Below are positions 18,365 to 27,809 of a stretch of DNA of 64,000 nucleotides, piece by piece. Made by a program: the position numbers and the translations under genes. Under the pieces are notes generated by a model. The model searched no databases. It saw only the letters and a program-made list of their open reading frames with translations, and was not told where the DNA came from. Within the stretch, counting starts at the first letter, position 1, and the number at the start of each line of letters is the position of its first letter. Source of the DNA: Peribacillus frigoritolerans (lineage in GTDB: Bacteria > Bacillota > Bacilli > Bacillales > DSM-1321); assembly GCF_040250305.1 (NCBI RefSeq), contig NZ_CP158190.1, positions 776,001 through 840,000 on the forward strand, read 5' to 3'.

Positions 18365-18405
18365 AAAGTAGTCATTACATTTGATAAAGGAGGCAGCTCT
18401 TTGCG

Positions 18406-19773
18406 ATGAAAGGATTACCCGAGCTTAAGCGTTCACTGAATACAAGATATGTTATTGTATTTGGACTTTCCTTTATGGCGCCTGTGACAGTCTTTAGCAC
18501 ATATGGTATCGCCATTGATCGTACCCAGGGAATGATTCCGACAGCATACATAATTGCTTTAATTGTCATGCTATTCACTTCATATAGTTACGCAAAAATG
18601 GTTCAGGTTTATCCCACTACCGGTTCAGCTTATACCTTTGTGCAGAAAGGAATTAATTCACACCTTGGTTTTCTCGTAGGATGGGTAATTTTATTTGATT
18701 ATCTTTTCAGTCCTATGATCAGTGCATTACTTTTTGGGATTATGGTGAATGCTTACTTCCCTGGTATTCCTATCATTGCCGTTATCATTTCTTTTATTAT
18801 AGGTGTGACTACCATTAATATTTTTGGGATTAAGGTTGCTGCAAATGTGAATACCTTTTTGGTAATATTTCAATTTCTTTTTATTATTATCTTCAGCCTG
18901 CTTTGCATAAATGGGCTTTTAGCAGGAAAAGGTACCGGGGAGTTGTTTTCTAAGGATCCTTTTTTTAGTCCTGACGTAAATTTTAATAATCTGCTCTCGA
19001 TTGTACCTCTATTATGTTTTAGTTTTCTTGGGTTTGATGCGGTTACTACATTAGCTGAAGAAACCAAAAATCCGAAAAAAACACTTCCTAAAGCTATTTA
19101 TGCTACGACATTGATCGGGGGGATATTATTTGTTGCATCTACCTATTTTGCACAATCCATTTTCCCGAACTTCAATGCTTTTAAGAAACCGGATACAGCT
19201 ATAGTCGATATCATGATTTATACCGGGGGTAATTTTCTGAATAGTTTGTTTATTTCAGTTGTAGTGACATCTGCTACTGCTTCTGCAATAGCTTCAGGAG
19301 GCAGCGGAGCCAGGATTTTATATGCAATGGGGAGAGATAATGTTCTGCCTAAGAGGATATTCGGATATGTTTCTCCAAAATTTCAAACGCCCATATTCAA
19401 TATCCTACTCATTGCTTGTGTTGCAATGAGTGCCGTATTTTTGGATATCGCAACAGCTACTTCTTTCATTAATTTTGGAGCACTGTTTGCTTTTACATTC
19501 GTTAATCTTTCAGTGTTTATCCATTATTTTGTGAGGCAGAAGCAGAGATCGCCTAAAAGTATCGTTTTATATTTACTTCTTCCCTTAATAGGCACCGGTA
19601 TAACCATATTGTTCATGACAAAGTTAGATATCCATTCTTTAGTATTAGGGATTACTTGGATGGCAGTAGGATTCATATATTTATTGTACTTAACAAAAAT
19701 GTTTAAGGAACGTCCTCCTGAACTGAATTTTGCAGAGCAAAAAGAAGAACTCGATGTAAAACTAGTGCAATGA
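18406..19773 (+). CDS. APC family amino acid/polyamine permease
   Basis: This 455-residue membrane protein has about 12 hydrophobic helices. Family features are the early segment GLSFMAPVTVFSTYGI and the helix-6 motif SFLGFDAVTTLAEETKNPKKT. AAAGGAGGC precedes ATG 18406. It lies 41 nt after the agmatinase-family gene and 43 nt before the amidohydrolase gene, so it probably imports their substrate. The exact substrate cannot be read from sequence. Confidence 0.88.
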   Translation: MKGLPELKRSLNTRYVIVFGLSFMAPVTVFSTYGIAIDRTQGMIPTAYIIALIVMLFTSYSYAKMVQVYPTTGSAYTFVQKGINSHLGFLVGWVILFDYLFSPMISALLFGIMVNAYFPGIPIIAVIISFIIGVTTINIFGIKVAANVNTFLVIFQFLFIIIFSLLCINGLLAGKGTGELFSKDPFFSPDVNFNNLLSIVPLLCFSFLGFDAVTTLAEETKNPKKTLPKAIYATTLIGGILFVASTYFAQSIFPNFNAFKKPDTAIVDIMIYTGGNFLNSLFISVVVTSATASAIASGGSGARILYAMGRDNVLPKRIFGYVSPKFQTPIFNILLIACVAMSAVFLDIATATSFINFGALFAFTFVNLSVFIHYFVRQKQRSPKSIVLYLLLPLIGTGITILFMTKLDIHSLVLGITWMAVGFIYLLYLTKMFKERPPELNFAEQKEELDVKLVQ

Positions 19774-19816
19774 TCAGTTACTGTTTTATTATTTTGAATG
19801 AAAAGAGGTAAACTCC

Positions 19817-21460
19817 ATGACTATTAAAAAAGCAGATATTGTTCTTTCCAGTGATGCTATTTTTACAGGGCTTGCACATGAGCCGACATCTGGTGCAATT
19901 GCTATCTTAGGTGACAAAATTATGAGTGTAGGATCAAAAGCGGAGATTGAATCTTTTATAGGAAGTGAGACAAAAGTATTTAACTATGGAAATCAATTAA
20001 TTTTGCCTGGATTTCATGATTTTCATCTCCATATCATGTTTAGTGCACTAAGTTTAAATAGTGTTAATTTATTTGAAGCCAGGTCAGCTCAAGATGTAGC
20101 TGCAAAAGTACTGGGATTTTCTAAAGATTGTTCTGAGGAAGAATGGATTATTGGCATGCAATGGGACGCAGGTTATTGGCATGATAAACAAGAGCCCCAT
20201 TATAAAATTCTTGACGCTGTCATTCCAGATCGTCCTGTCGTTCTTTTTCATGCTGAAGGTCATTATACATGGGTGAACAGTAAGGCCATGGAATTAGCAG
20301 GAGTTACTGAGGATATACGTAATCCGGATTTTGGTCGCTATGAAAGAGATAAGAATGGTTTACTTACTGGAATTTTATATGAAGACGCCCAGCAAATCGT
20401 CTTAAAAGAGGCATTGCGATTAACACAAAATAAAAAAGAAAAGATATTAAAGGAGTTTTTACGATTATTATCCCGATATGGAATTACTTCTGTAAACGAT
20501 TTGTTTGCGCCAATAGATTACTTCCTTCAAGACTATGACCTTTTTGAGAAATTGGATAAGCAAGGAGGATTAACGACTAGATTTCATATCACTCCTGAAT
20601 TGGATGGCAATTTGGACAAAGCTCAAATACTGAGAAATAAATATGAATCAAAGAAACTACAATTCTCAGGATTAAAGCAATTTGTTGATGGAACAGTCAC
20701 GGGTCATACCGCTTACTTCCTGAAACCTTACTCCGATCAATTGGATATCTGTGGTCATCCAGCTCTAGATCCAGAAGTATTGATTGATCGAGTTGTTAAA
20801 GCGGATGAACTTGGATTTAGAATCAGGTTTCACGCTATTGGAGATGCGGCAATTCGTTTAGCTTTAGACGCTTTTGAAGAAGCTGTACGCAAGAATGGAA
20901 AAAGAGACTCAAGGCATACAATAGAACATATTGAAGTAATCGATTCGGATGACATTGAACGTTTTTCAAAACTGGGGGTCATTGTCTCCATGCAGCCTGA
21001 TCACATGGCTGCTTCATCAAGAGAGGTATATTCTTCAATAATAGGTTCTGAAAGGGAAAAAAATGTTTTCCTGACGAAGTCGCTTTTAAATTCAGGTGCG
21101 TCTTTAGCTTTAGGAACAGATTTTCCGGTTTCCATCTCATTAAATCCAATGCGGCAAATATATACTGCCATTACAAGAATTGATAGCAGCGGAGATCCAC
21201 AAAACACATGGCATCCTGAACAAAAGCTCACTTTGGCAGAGGCATTGCAAGCATATACATACGGCTCAGCCTATGGATGTTTCAGGGAGCACGAGCTAGG
21301 TACAATAGAAGAGGGGAAACTTGCTGATCTTGTGGTTTTAGACAGAAATCTATTTGATATTCCAGAAAGTGAAGTGCTCAAAACTAAAGTGGTACTTACA
21401 ATAAACGATGGGGAAGTTGTGTATAAAAGCGAAGAAACTTCTTTATCAAGCATATTCTAA
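19817..21460 (+). CDS. YtcJ-like metal-dependent amidohydrolase
   Basis: This 547-residue protein is of the amidohydrolase-3 type (YtcJ/N-substituted formamide deformylase-like). The metal-binding HxH is in PGFHDFHLH near residue 70. Further landmarks are RFHAIGDAAIRLALDAFE, HTIEHIEV and the late GTDFPV aspartate; the C-terminus has the usual EEGKLADLVVLD beta-sandwich. AAAAGAGG precedes ATG 19817. As the third gene of the unit, it may hydrolyse an amide or formamide linked to the amine handled by the first gene. Confidence 0.85.
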   Translation: MTIKKADIVLSSDAIFTGLAHEPTSGAIAILGDKIMSVGSKAEIESFIGSETKVFNYGNQLILPGFHDFHLHIMFSALSLNSVNLFEARSAQDVAAKVLGFSKDCSEEEWIIGMQWDAGYWHDKQEPHYKILDAVIPDRPVVLFHAEGHYTWVNSKAMELAGVTEDIRNPDFGRYERDKNGLLTGILYEDAQQIVLKEALRLTQNKKEKILKEFLRLLSRYGITSVNDLFAPIDYFLQDYDLFEKLDKQGGLTTRFHITPELDGNLDKAQILRNKYESKKLQFSGLKQFVDGTVTGHTAYFLKPYSDQLDICGHPALDPEVLIDRVVKADELGFRIRFHAIGDAAIRLALDAFEEAVRKNGKRDSRHTIEHIEVIDSDDIERFSKLGVIVSMQPDHMAASSREVYSSIIGSEREKNVFLTKSLLNSGASLALGTDFPVSISLNPMRQIYTAITRIDSSGDPQNTWHPEQKLTLAEALQAYTYGSAYGCFREHELGTIEEGKLADLVVLDRNLFDIPESEVLKTKVVLTINDGEVVYKSEETSLSSIF

Positions 21461-21530
21461 TTCTTATCTTTTAGAGAAAAGAACTATGTTCCAAGGTGTC
21501 AAATATTTAGTTTAAAAAAGGAAATGAGTT

Positions 21531-21561
21531 TATAATGAAATTAACTAACGTTGGATAGTTT
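21531..21561 (+). promoter_or_regulatory. -10 box and TetR-type operator in front of tetR gene
   Basis: TATAAT (21531-21536) is followed at once by TTAACTAACGTTGGATAGTTT (21541-21561), an imperfect inverted repeat. It shares TAACTAACG with the operator at 17277-17292, so negative autoregulation and co-regulation of the two units are likely. Confidence 0.55.
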
Positions 21562-21572
21562 GGAGGCTCATT

Positions 21573-22151
21573 ATGACAAAAAATGAAATTAAAAACATTT
21601 CCTTAACACTTTTTACTAAGTACGGATACGAGGGAACTGCTTTATCGGAAATTGCCAAGAGGGTAGGTATACAAAAACCCTCAATATATAACCATTTTAA
21701 AAATAAGGATGATCTTTTCTTGTGTCTGTTTGAAGAAATTCTGGAAGAGCATATACAACAGGTCGAACAATTTGTCGAAGAAATAAATACACTCTCTTCT
21801 GAAGAAAAGTTAAAGCATATCCTTCTTGATACTTGCAACTATTATAAAAACCATGAAGATAAAGCAACTTTTTTAAAGAGGGCCATGATCTTTCCGCCGG
21901 AACATTTGAAGCACATCTTAAATGAAAGTTTCCTTAGATCCGAAGAATCATTTTCCGCTATCTTACATGATATCTTTGTCGAAGGAATCGACAAAAAAGA
22001 AATACGCCAAGGGAAAATCGAGAACTTAATCATGTCCTACTTCTGTTTGATTGATGGGATATTCATGGAATTTTCTTATTATGGTAAAGAGAATATGGAA
22101 CCTAGAATTCAGTATATATGGGAAAATTTTTGGTATGGACTAAGTGGATGA
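21573..22151 (+). CDS. TetR/AcrR family transcriptional regulator
   Basis: This 192-residue repressor has an N-terminal helix-turn-helix (about residues 10-50: GYEGTALSEIAKRVGIQKPS, then YNHFKNKDDLF) and a helical ligand-binding domain. GGAGG lies 8 bases before the ATG. It follows the agmatinase-family operon in the same direction, with its own promoter and operator. The matching operators point to local control, with the transported amine or amide as a likely inducer (inference). Confidence 0.9.
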   Translation: MTKNEIKNISLTLFTKYGYEGTALSEIAKRVGIQKPSIYNHFKNKDDLFLCLFEEILEEHIQQVEQFVEEINTLSSEEKLKHILLDTCNYYKNHEDKATFLKRAMIFPPEHLKHILNESFLRSEESFSAILHDIFVEGIDKKEIRQGKIENLIMSYFCLIDGIFMEFSYYGKENMEPRIQYIWENFWYGLSG

Positions 22152-22206
22152 TACATTCAAACAGTTCATGCTCTAAAAACTATCAAATAGGTGTACTTGC
22201 TCATAC

Positions 22207-22437
22207 ACAGTCTCCCTTGGATTCGCGTTTCCCGCAGGAGTCTCGCGCCTTCCGTTCCAATCAAATTTGTTTTAAAAGATAGAACTCCTTTTGTCTACAA
22301 TTTTTTTGAGTCGGTGTAAAAATTAGATTTCCACTCCAGGCACTCGCTTTCCGCGGGCGGTCCGGGAGCCTCCTCGGCGCTTTTGCGCCTGTGGGGTCTC
22401 CCTTGGATTCGCGTTTCCCGCAGGAGTCTCGCGCCTA
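22207..22437 (-). mobile_element. Inverted, rearranged copies of the GC-rich dispersed element
   Basis: Two stretches in reverse orientation (22207-22299 and 22322-22437) share TCCCTTGGATTCGCGTTTCC and CGCAGGAGTCTCGCGCC, showing a partial duplication. TTTGTCTACAA at 22289-22299 is a preserved end, and CACTCCAGGCACTCGCTTTC with CCGGGAGCCTCCTCGG marks the other half. It has no coding capacity. The rest of 22152-22735 shows only AT-rich promoter-like DNA. Confidence 0.75.
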
Positions 22438-22735
22438 ATAATCGAAGTCTCTTCCAATACCCTGAAATTGGTAAATTCCCATCAAACATCTAAAAGATAA
22501 CTTTACGATTACCAAAATGGTCAGTTGTTCTTTCTCAGTTAACACAACTTATGATAAACTGGTATTATCAGAATTTTCCAAATAACAGAACGTTCATTGT
22601 TCCGTTAAAGGGCCAGTTTAATTGAACAAGGAATTGGCATGACACCTTGGTTAGTTAGTTATCTAAAACACGTCGAAAATGAATGTTGACCAAAGGGATT
22701 ATCTATCAAAGGGATTAAATTGGAGGGAATAGAAA

Positions 22736-23230
22736 ATGGAAGTAAAGACCCTTTTGTTACAACAATGGGCAAGCTGCTTAGATGAAGAAGACTGGTTTCC
22801 ACCACTTGAAAAAGTGCTAGAGGATATTACTTTTGAACAGGCAATTTGGAAACCAGCTGATGGGGCAATGAATTCCATTTGGGAATTAGTTTGTCATTTA
22901 CTCTTCTATGAAAAGAGATTTCTGATGCGGTTTCTTGGTGAAACAGAGAATGAACCACAGGCAGAAAATAATACATCTACATTTCGATTACCAACTGAGA
23001 CGTTAGAAAATTGGAAAGAAACAAAACAAGAATACTTTTATGTTCATCGTGAACTTGGAAAAATACTAGCAAAATCAGAACATGAAGATTTGTATAGACA
23101 GGTCCCGGGAGAAGATAATTCATTAGTGCTTGAACTGAAGAGTTTAGCCATGCACGACGCATATCATATTGGGCAAATCGTATTCCTTAGTAAAATGCAA
23201 GGAGCTTGGCCAGGGAAACGCAGCTTTTAA
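22736..23230 (+). CDS. DinB family protein
   Basis: This 164-residue four-helix-bundle protein has LVCHLLFYEKRFLMR near residue 60 and MHDAYHIGQIVFLSKMQG near 140, the two conserved histidine blocks of the DinB_2 group. TTGGAGGG lies 8 bases before the ATG. It is a single gene ending at a terminator. Its sequence differs clearly from the DinB-type protein at 11895, so the two are not a recent duplication. Substrate unknown. Confidence 0.8.
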   Translation: MEVKTLLLQQWASCLDEEDWFPPLEKVLEDITFEQAIWKPADGAMNSIWELVCHLLFYEKRFLMRFLGETENEPQAENNTSTFRLPTETLENWKETKQEYFYVHRELGKILAKSEHEDLYRQVPGEDNSLVLELKSLAMHDAYHIGQIVFLSKMQGAWPGKRSF

Positions 23231-23252
23231 AAATGCTTCATTAGCTTTACAG

Positions 23253-23284
23253 TTATTCCATTATAGGGAGCTTTAATGGAATAA
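23253..23284. repeat. Imperfect palindrome TTATTCCATTA / TTAATGGAATAA
   Basis: The arms are separated by TAGGGAGCT-like sequence. The arrangement resembles the half-sites of the bipartite repeat but has a different arm sequence. A similar motif stands at 16790-16830. Confidence 0.6.
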
Positions 23285-23288
23285 GAAA

Positions 23289-23318
23289 GGGAACGTCCAA
23301 ATCGGACGTTCCCATATT
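23289..23318 (+). terminator. Terminator of DinB gene
   Basis: The stem GGGAACGTCC/GGACGTTCCC with an AAATC loop is followed by ATATTTT. Confidence 0.85.
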
Positions 23319-23380
23319 TTATACCTAAAAAGAAGCCCTCATTGGATGAAGAAATTTGCGACACTCCTGCTGAATAACTG

Positions 23381-23465
23381 GCTAGTCGAAACCCCACAGA
23401 CGCTTGGCAGGCAATCGGCGGAAAGGGAGCGGATTTCTGAAATCAACTCGAAATTGTCTACAGAA
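23381..23465 (+). repeat. Dispersed element copy, type CTTGGCAGGC
   Basis: GCTTGGCAGGCAATCGGCGG and AAGGGAGCGGATTTCTGAAA match the copy at 12466 with few changes. The copy ends at AATTGTCTACAGAAAAG, the usual element end. The frame at 23346-23570 is an artefact of this element. Confidence 0.7.
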
Positions 23466-23502
23466 AAGCTATGTGAATATAAGATTCCACATAGCTTTTA
23501 TT
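23464..23502. terminator. Strong bidirectional stem-loop
   Basis: AAAAGCTATGTG and CACATAGCTTTT pair perfectly (12 bp) around 12 bases, with A- and T-rich flanks. It serves the minus-strand PadR gene ending at 23599 or upstream + strand reading. Confidence 0.75.
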
Positions 23503-23598
23503 TTTGGTTATGCGCTTGTGCTAATTTCTGTGCATTCGGCGTAGTACTTCCATCTACTCTTTTAATCTAAAGTTTGGAACGCCTGTCAAAAAGTAAAC

Positions 23599-24129
23599 TC
23601 ACAATTCCTTTGTCTTAATCCTTTCGATTAACTCTTCAAACCAAGATATTGTGTGATCTGTTCTGGTCGAAAAATAACCAGCCAAAAATTCACGAATATT
23701 CTCGTTGCCTTTAGGTTCTGGCTCGAAATTCCCAAGCTGCTCCCAAATAGCCATGATGGACTTTATTTTTCTTTCTAATATATCTACTACTTTATCCCGG
23801 TCCACATACTTGATGTTGGCTAAACCTACAATCATATCCTTGATTTCATCCGCATTTTCAAATAATTTATAGATTTTTTTTGGTAGTTCTTCGCGACCCT
23901 TATCCGTAATCGCAAATACTTGTTTATCAGGCCGATGTTCTTCTTTTATCACTTCAACTGGCTCGACTAAACCTTGTTTCACCAATGATTCAAAATGGTA
24001 GTACAGTTTACTTTCCGTTAATCCGCCCAGGCGATCCAATGGAATGGGTTCTGAAAGCTGCTTTTTTAATTTATAAGGATAATTTTTATCCTCCATCAGC
24101 TTGCTCAATATAAAAATTTGAATAGACAT
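23599..24129 (-). CDS. PadR family transcriptional regulator
   Basis: This 176-residue protein has an N-terminal winged helix (residues 1-80, with YYHFESLVKQGLVEPVEVI and FAITDKGREEL) and a long C-terminal helical dimerisation domain. AAAGGAGC precedes the ATG. It lies 46 nt downstream of the YhgE-type membrane protein gene on the same strand and is probably co-transcribed. The inverted repeat upstream of that gene (25400-25447) is the likely operator. Confidence 0.88.
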   Translation of the reverse strand: MSIQIFILSKLMEDKNYPYKLKKQLSEPIPLDRLGGLTESKLYYHFESLVKQGLVEPVEVIKEEHRPDKQVFAITDKGREELPKKIYKLFENADEIKDMIVGLANIKYVDRDKVVDILERKIKSIMAIWEQLGNFEPEPKGNENIREFLAGYFSTRTDHTISWFEELIERIKTKEL

Positions 24130-24175
24130 TTTCTACGCTCCTTTAAGAAGTATTATCTCCTTATTGTAGCAAAAC

Positions 24176-25357
24176 CTAAGCTGTGATTTCTGCCGCTTTC
24201 TTTTCAACTTCTGTTTCAGAAACCTGTTCTGGCATTGGTTTTTGTAAAAACGCGACAATAGCCATATTAATTAACATCGCAACGGCACCAACCGCAGCCA
24301 TCGACCAAATATACGGACTTGGACTGATGCTGCCAAATAGGTTTGCAAAGTACGCTTGCACCGAGTAATACATCGGTGAAATGTGGCTCATCCATTCATA
24401 TGGTAAATGCATCATATCACGTGTGATAGTGGCACCATTCGCTATTGTTTGCATTAATAAAATCGGTAAGTTTAAAATCATGCCGCCTTCACCAAATAAG
24501 AAGATTAAAATCGCGGTGAAATTAAAACATACCATATAGTTTAGTATTTGTTGACCTACTATACCGAAGAATAGGTCACCGCTCGGCTTGTCAATTAAAT
24601 ATGCTACACCTACAGCGATGATTGATGAAACCACTGCAATCAATAAGGCAGCCATTTGCACATAAGTGAATAACCGTGTTTTGCTTGCTTTTCCCCGGCT
24701 GGCTCTAAATGCACCTACTAATTGCATCGCTCCGATCATCGCCCCTACATAACCGGCCATTGTTAAGAACATAGGCAGCATATTATGATTCATGCCATCC
24801 GGTATTTCGTTGATTGTAACCACATTTCCTACATAGGATTTCTCAATCTTTTCGGCTAATTCAGCGGCTTGCTTTTCTGGTACATTAAAGTTCATCAATA
24901 CGCCCTGAGCTGTTTGCTGGGAGAATTGTGTGCTTAACTGACTGTTAATTTCAGTTACGATCGCATTCATGGTAGAAGAAACGACTGTTGCCCCTGCCTC
25001 ATTGATTGTAAAGTCGATGCTTGATGACGCTTCACCTTTTTGCATATTTTCAGAGAAGGTTTTTGGGATGTGAACGACTAATGCTAAATCATTGTGCTCC
25101 AAATCTTTTAAGGCTTGTTTATTTGTTATATCCGTCTTGATTTCTTTAAAGGGTAAATATTCTTGTAAATTTTCGGCGATCATCGCCCCATTTTTACCAG
25201 CATCATCATTGATGATGGCGATAGGTAATTTATCGACATTTCCTGGAATGGCTGTATAACCGGGCAAGAAGATGCCTAGCATGGCAACTGCATAGAAAAT
25301 CCCCATAAAGATTGCCGCAGTTGCACCTCTTGTTTTTAAGAATGCAGTAAATTTCAT
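24176..25357 (-). CDS. YhgE/Pip-type ABC-2-like membrane protein
   Basis: This 393-residue protein has one N-terminal helix (AAIFMGIFYAVAMLGIFLPG), a large extracytoplasmic region (about 45-190, LPIAIINDDAG...) and five or six C-terminal helices. This layout is typical of YhgE/Pip and ABC-2 permease-like proteins involved in export of drugs, toxins or secreted proteins. No ATP-binding subunit is next to it. Its pairing with a PadR regulator suggests inducible efflux or envelope defence (inference). Confidence 0.82.
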   Translation of the reverse strand: MKFTAFLKTRGATAAIFMGIFYAVAMLGIFLPGYTAIPGNVDKLPIAIINDDAGKNGAMIAENLQEYLPFKEIKTDITNKQALKDLEHNDLALVVHIPKTFSENMQKGEASSSIDFTINEAGATVVSSTMNAIVTEINSQLSTQFSQQTAQGVLMNFNVPEKQAAELAEKIEKSYVGNVVTINEIPDGMNHNMLPMFLTMAGYVGAMIGAMQLVGAFRASRGKASKTRLFTYVQMAALLIAVVSSIIAVGVAYLIDKPSGDLFFGIVGQQILNYMVCFNFTAILIFLFGEGGMILNLPILLMQTIANGATITRDMMHLPYEWMSHISPMYYSVQAYFANLFGSISPSPYIWSMAAVGAVAMLINMAIVAFLQKPMPEQVSETEVEKKAAEITA

Positions 25358-25399
25358 ATGTTGAATCCATCCTTTTGATTTAATTTCAGTATATCACTC

Positions 25400-25447
25400 A
25401 ATTCAAAGTACTCAAATTAGAGTAGTTTAAAGGGAGTACTTTGAATT
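25400..25447. promoter_or_regulatory. 14-bp inverted repeat, likely PadR operator
   Basis: AATTCAAAGTACTC (25400-25413) and GAGTACTTTGAATT (25434-25447) are perfect reverse complements separated by 20 bases. They lie 43-90 bases upstream of the YhgE-type gene. A further GAGT at 25420 pairs with ACTC at 25410. There is no T-run, so an operator is more likely than a terminator. Confidence 0.6.
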
Positions 25448-25493
25448 TTATTTTATTTTTTTCATAAAGTCAATCGAAAAATTTTATGTATAT

Positions 25494-25540
25494 GAAAAAA
25501 CTCCCAACAAAGCAGAACGTCAAAACATCTGCTTTGTTGG
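25494..25540 (-). terminator. Terminator of the LysR-type gene
   Basis: The perfect 13-bp stem CCAACAAAGCAGA/TCTGCTTTGTTGG with an 11-base loop is followed on the minus strand by six T. Confidence 0.9.
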
Positions 25541-25610
25541 AAGTAACTAATAGGGAGGGGGTTCATTTGGATTCCTTCGGCACTTCTCTGGCTATCAAAA
25601 TGACCACGAT

Positions 25611-26502
25611 TTAGATACTCATTTTCTCAGTGTCATTAAACCTGTTTAATACAACTTCAACAAAAGCCTCTACTGCTGGAGACAGCCATTTCTTCTTTTT
25701 TATCAGCATATAGGAATAAATGGGATCGAGATTTTCTGAATGACTAAGGATTTTAAGCTTGCCGCTCTCCACTTCAGCTTTCACTGTAATATAAGGCAAA
25801 ACCGAAAACCCAAGTCCGCTCATGACAATCTGTTTGATTGCTTCAATACTCCATAACTCCATTATCCATTTCATGCTTTAATAAATATTTTTCAAACATG
25901 GTCCGATAACTGCAGCCTTCTTCATTTGTGATGAAGAAATGGTTGGTGTTCGTGCCGATATTTTTATATGCATCAAAATGATCAGGACCGTCAGGACTGC
26001 TCACAAGAACGATTTTCTCCTCAATCAAAGAATAATGAATGCATTTTTTCGGTTTTATTTTCGGATATACCATTAAAGCGACATCAACCCGCCCGCTTAT
26101 TAAGTCAATTTGGTTTTGGCTACATGGACCGTTGGTTAATATGATTTTGACATCAGGATATTTCAAGGAAAAATCCCTTATTATTGGACCTAACCTGGAG
26201 ATTGTTAAAGACTCCGGTGCAGCCACTTTTAAAACACCTTTAACTTCGTTCGTGCAACGCATGTTCTTAATCTGTTCGTGAGTGGAAAGTAAATCTTCCG
26301 CTAACGGTATTAAGTCTCTGCCTAGAGCAGTAAGCTGCACATTTCTATTTGCATAAGTGAAAATTTCCCCGCCAATCTCATGTTCGAGCGCCTGAATATG
26401 TGAAGTTATCGTGGATTGAGTATAGCCCAACTTCGAAGCAGCCCTTGTATAACTTCCTATTTCGACAATAGTCTGAAATGTTTTAAGGTGTCTAATTTCC
26501 AT
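25611..26502 (-). pseudogene. LysR family regulator, frameshifted
   Basis: Two overlapping minus-strand frames make up one LysR protein of about 295 residues. The first (26502-25843) has the winged helix MEIRHLKTFQTIVEIGSYTR and SKLGYTQSTITSHIQALE plus half of the effector domain. The second (from about 25874) continues with KWIMELWSIEAIKQIVMSGLG and runs to the C-terminus. The switch happens inside GAAATGGATAATGG at about 25862-25874, a single-base shift. It is divergent from a LysE gene, which is also frameshifted. Sequencing error or real decay cannot be told apart here. Confidence 0.85.
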
Positions 26503-26630
26503 ATCGTTCTCCTTAAGTTGGATGATGTATCGAAAAAAATGATAATGAATTTTTTATTTTCAATTTAGTTAGTTATAGTCATCTTACAATAAAGACTGTT
26601 CGTTAGGAAATTGTGAATGAAGGTGAGATT

Positions 26631-27210
26631 ATGAGTATAATAGCGTTTCTTTCATATGTGATGATTACATCGATTACACCTGGTCCAAGTAACATCTTAT
26701 TGATGAATGAAGCAAGGAGGTTTGGCTTTTTTGGGTCATGGAGGTTCACTAGCGGCATTTTGGCAGGATTTGCAGTATTAGGGATCATGAGCGGAGTATT
26801 TACAACAAGCCTCTACAGTTGGATGCCTATCGTGGAGCCATATTTTAAAATTGCCGGTGCCGCATATCTTCTTTACTTAGCTTGGCAGATTAGTATGCAC
26901 AAAGGTTCAAAGAAGGAATCCAGAGATGTGCAGTCTTCTTTTTTATCAGGCTTCATTCTTCCAAATCATCAATGTAAAAAGCATTTTGTTCTATTTAACC
27001 GTTTTGAGTGCGTTTATTTTACCGTTTAATGAGTCGCTTAAATTCGTTGCTATATATTTAGCTTTAACGATTTTTCTGGGATGGCTGGCATTGCTTCTAT
27101 GGTCAGGATTCGGCTCGCTTTTCAAAGATTTTTTTGCTAAACATGACAAGTCATTTCGGTTAATTATGTGCCTATTATTGATTTACTCTGCCGGTACAAT
27201 TTTTCTGTGA
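26631..27210 (+). pseudogene. LysE family amino acid exporter, frameshifted
   Basis: The gene starts at ATG 26631 after GAAGGTGAG. The first frame encodes SYVMITSITPGPSNILLMNEA (the LysE N-terminal signature) through SSFLSGFI, and the second carries QIINVKSILFYLTVLSAFILP to the end at 27210. One extra base near 26955-26960 (CTTCCAAATC where CTTCAAATC is expected) would explain the break. The whole would be about 193 residues with six helices, normal for the family. The divergent LysR regulator gene would normally control it. Confidence 0.85.
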
Positions 27211-27343
27211 GTACTCAAAAAGTAGCTGTCTATAAGTTCTTATCTTACTAAAAACGGTAAGCTTTAAAAATTAAGCAGTCTTAATTTATGAACAATGACA
27301 TTAATGAAGTCTTTTTTTCATACGATATTTTTGGGGTGAAAAA

Positions 27344-27787
27344 ATGGCAAGAGTAAGTTATCGAAGTTCAGACGTTGACTTAATGGCAAGGATGATGAGA
27401 GCAGAAGCCGAAGGTGAAGGAAAACAAGGGATGTTATATGTTGGAAATGTAATTGTTAATCGTCTTAAAGCGAATTGTATAGATTTTATAGATTTAAGAA
27501 CAATTCCACAGGTCATTTATCAAGTACAAGGAGGAAATTATTCTTTTGAAGCAGTTCAAAAAGGTAATGTATTTTATCAAAGAGCAAGATCTGCTGAAAA
27601 AAGATTAGCAAAACAGAATTTGGATTATTGGAGAGAACACCCAGGTAAATATGCCCTTTGGTATTTTAATCCATATGCCCCGTGCCCGCCAACATGGTAC
27701 GATCAACCTTTTGCTGGTCAATTTAAAAATCATTGTTATTATGAACCAAAACCTGGAACATGTGCAAGTGTTTATACCGGAGGTTGA
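27344..27787 (+). CDS. cwlJ: CwlJ-type cell wall hydrolase (spore cortex lysis)
   Basis: This 147-residue protein, close to the 142 of B. subtilis CwlJ, has the SleB/CwlJ catalytic domain. DVDLMARMMRAEAEGEG contains the expected catalytic glutamate, followed by GNVIVNRL and ALWYFNPYAPCPPTW. There is no signal peptide, as in CwlJ, which acts in the spore coat during germination. GGGGTG precedes ATG 27344. The usual partner gene gerQ is not next to it, so this may be a paralogue rather than the main cwlJ. Confidence 0.8.
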   Translation: MARVSYRSSDVDLMARMMRAEAEGEGKQGMLYVGNVIVNRLKANCIDFIDLRTIPQVIYQVQGGNYSFEAVQKGNVFYQRARSAEKRLAKQNLDYWREHPGKYALWYFNPYAPCPPTWYDQPFAGQFKNHCYYEPKPGTCASVYTGG

Positions 27788-27809
27788 CTGGGAGTTATTA
27801 TTTCATTTC

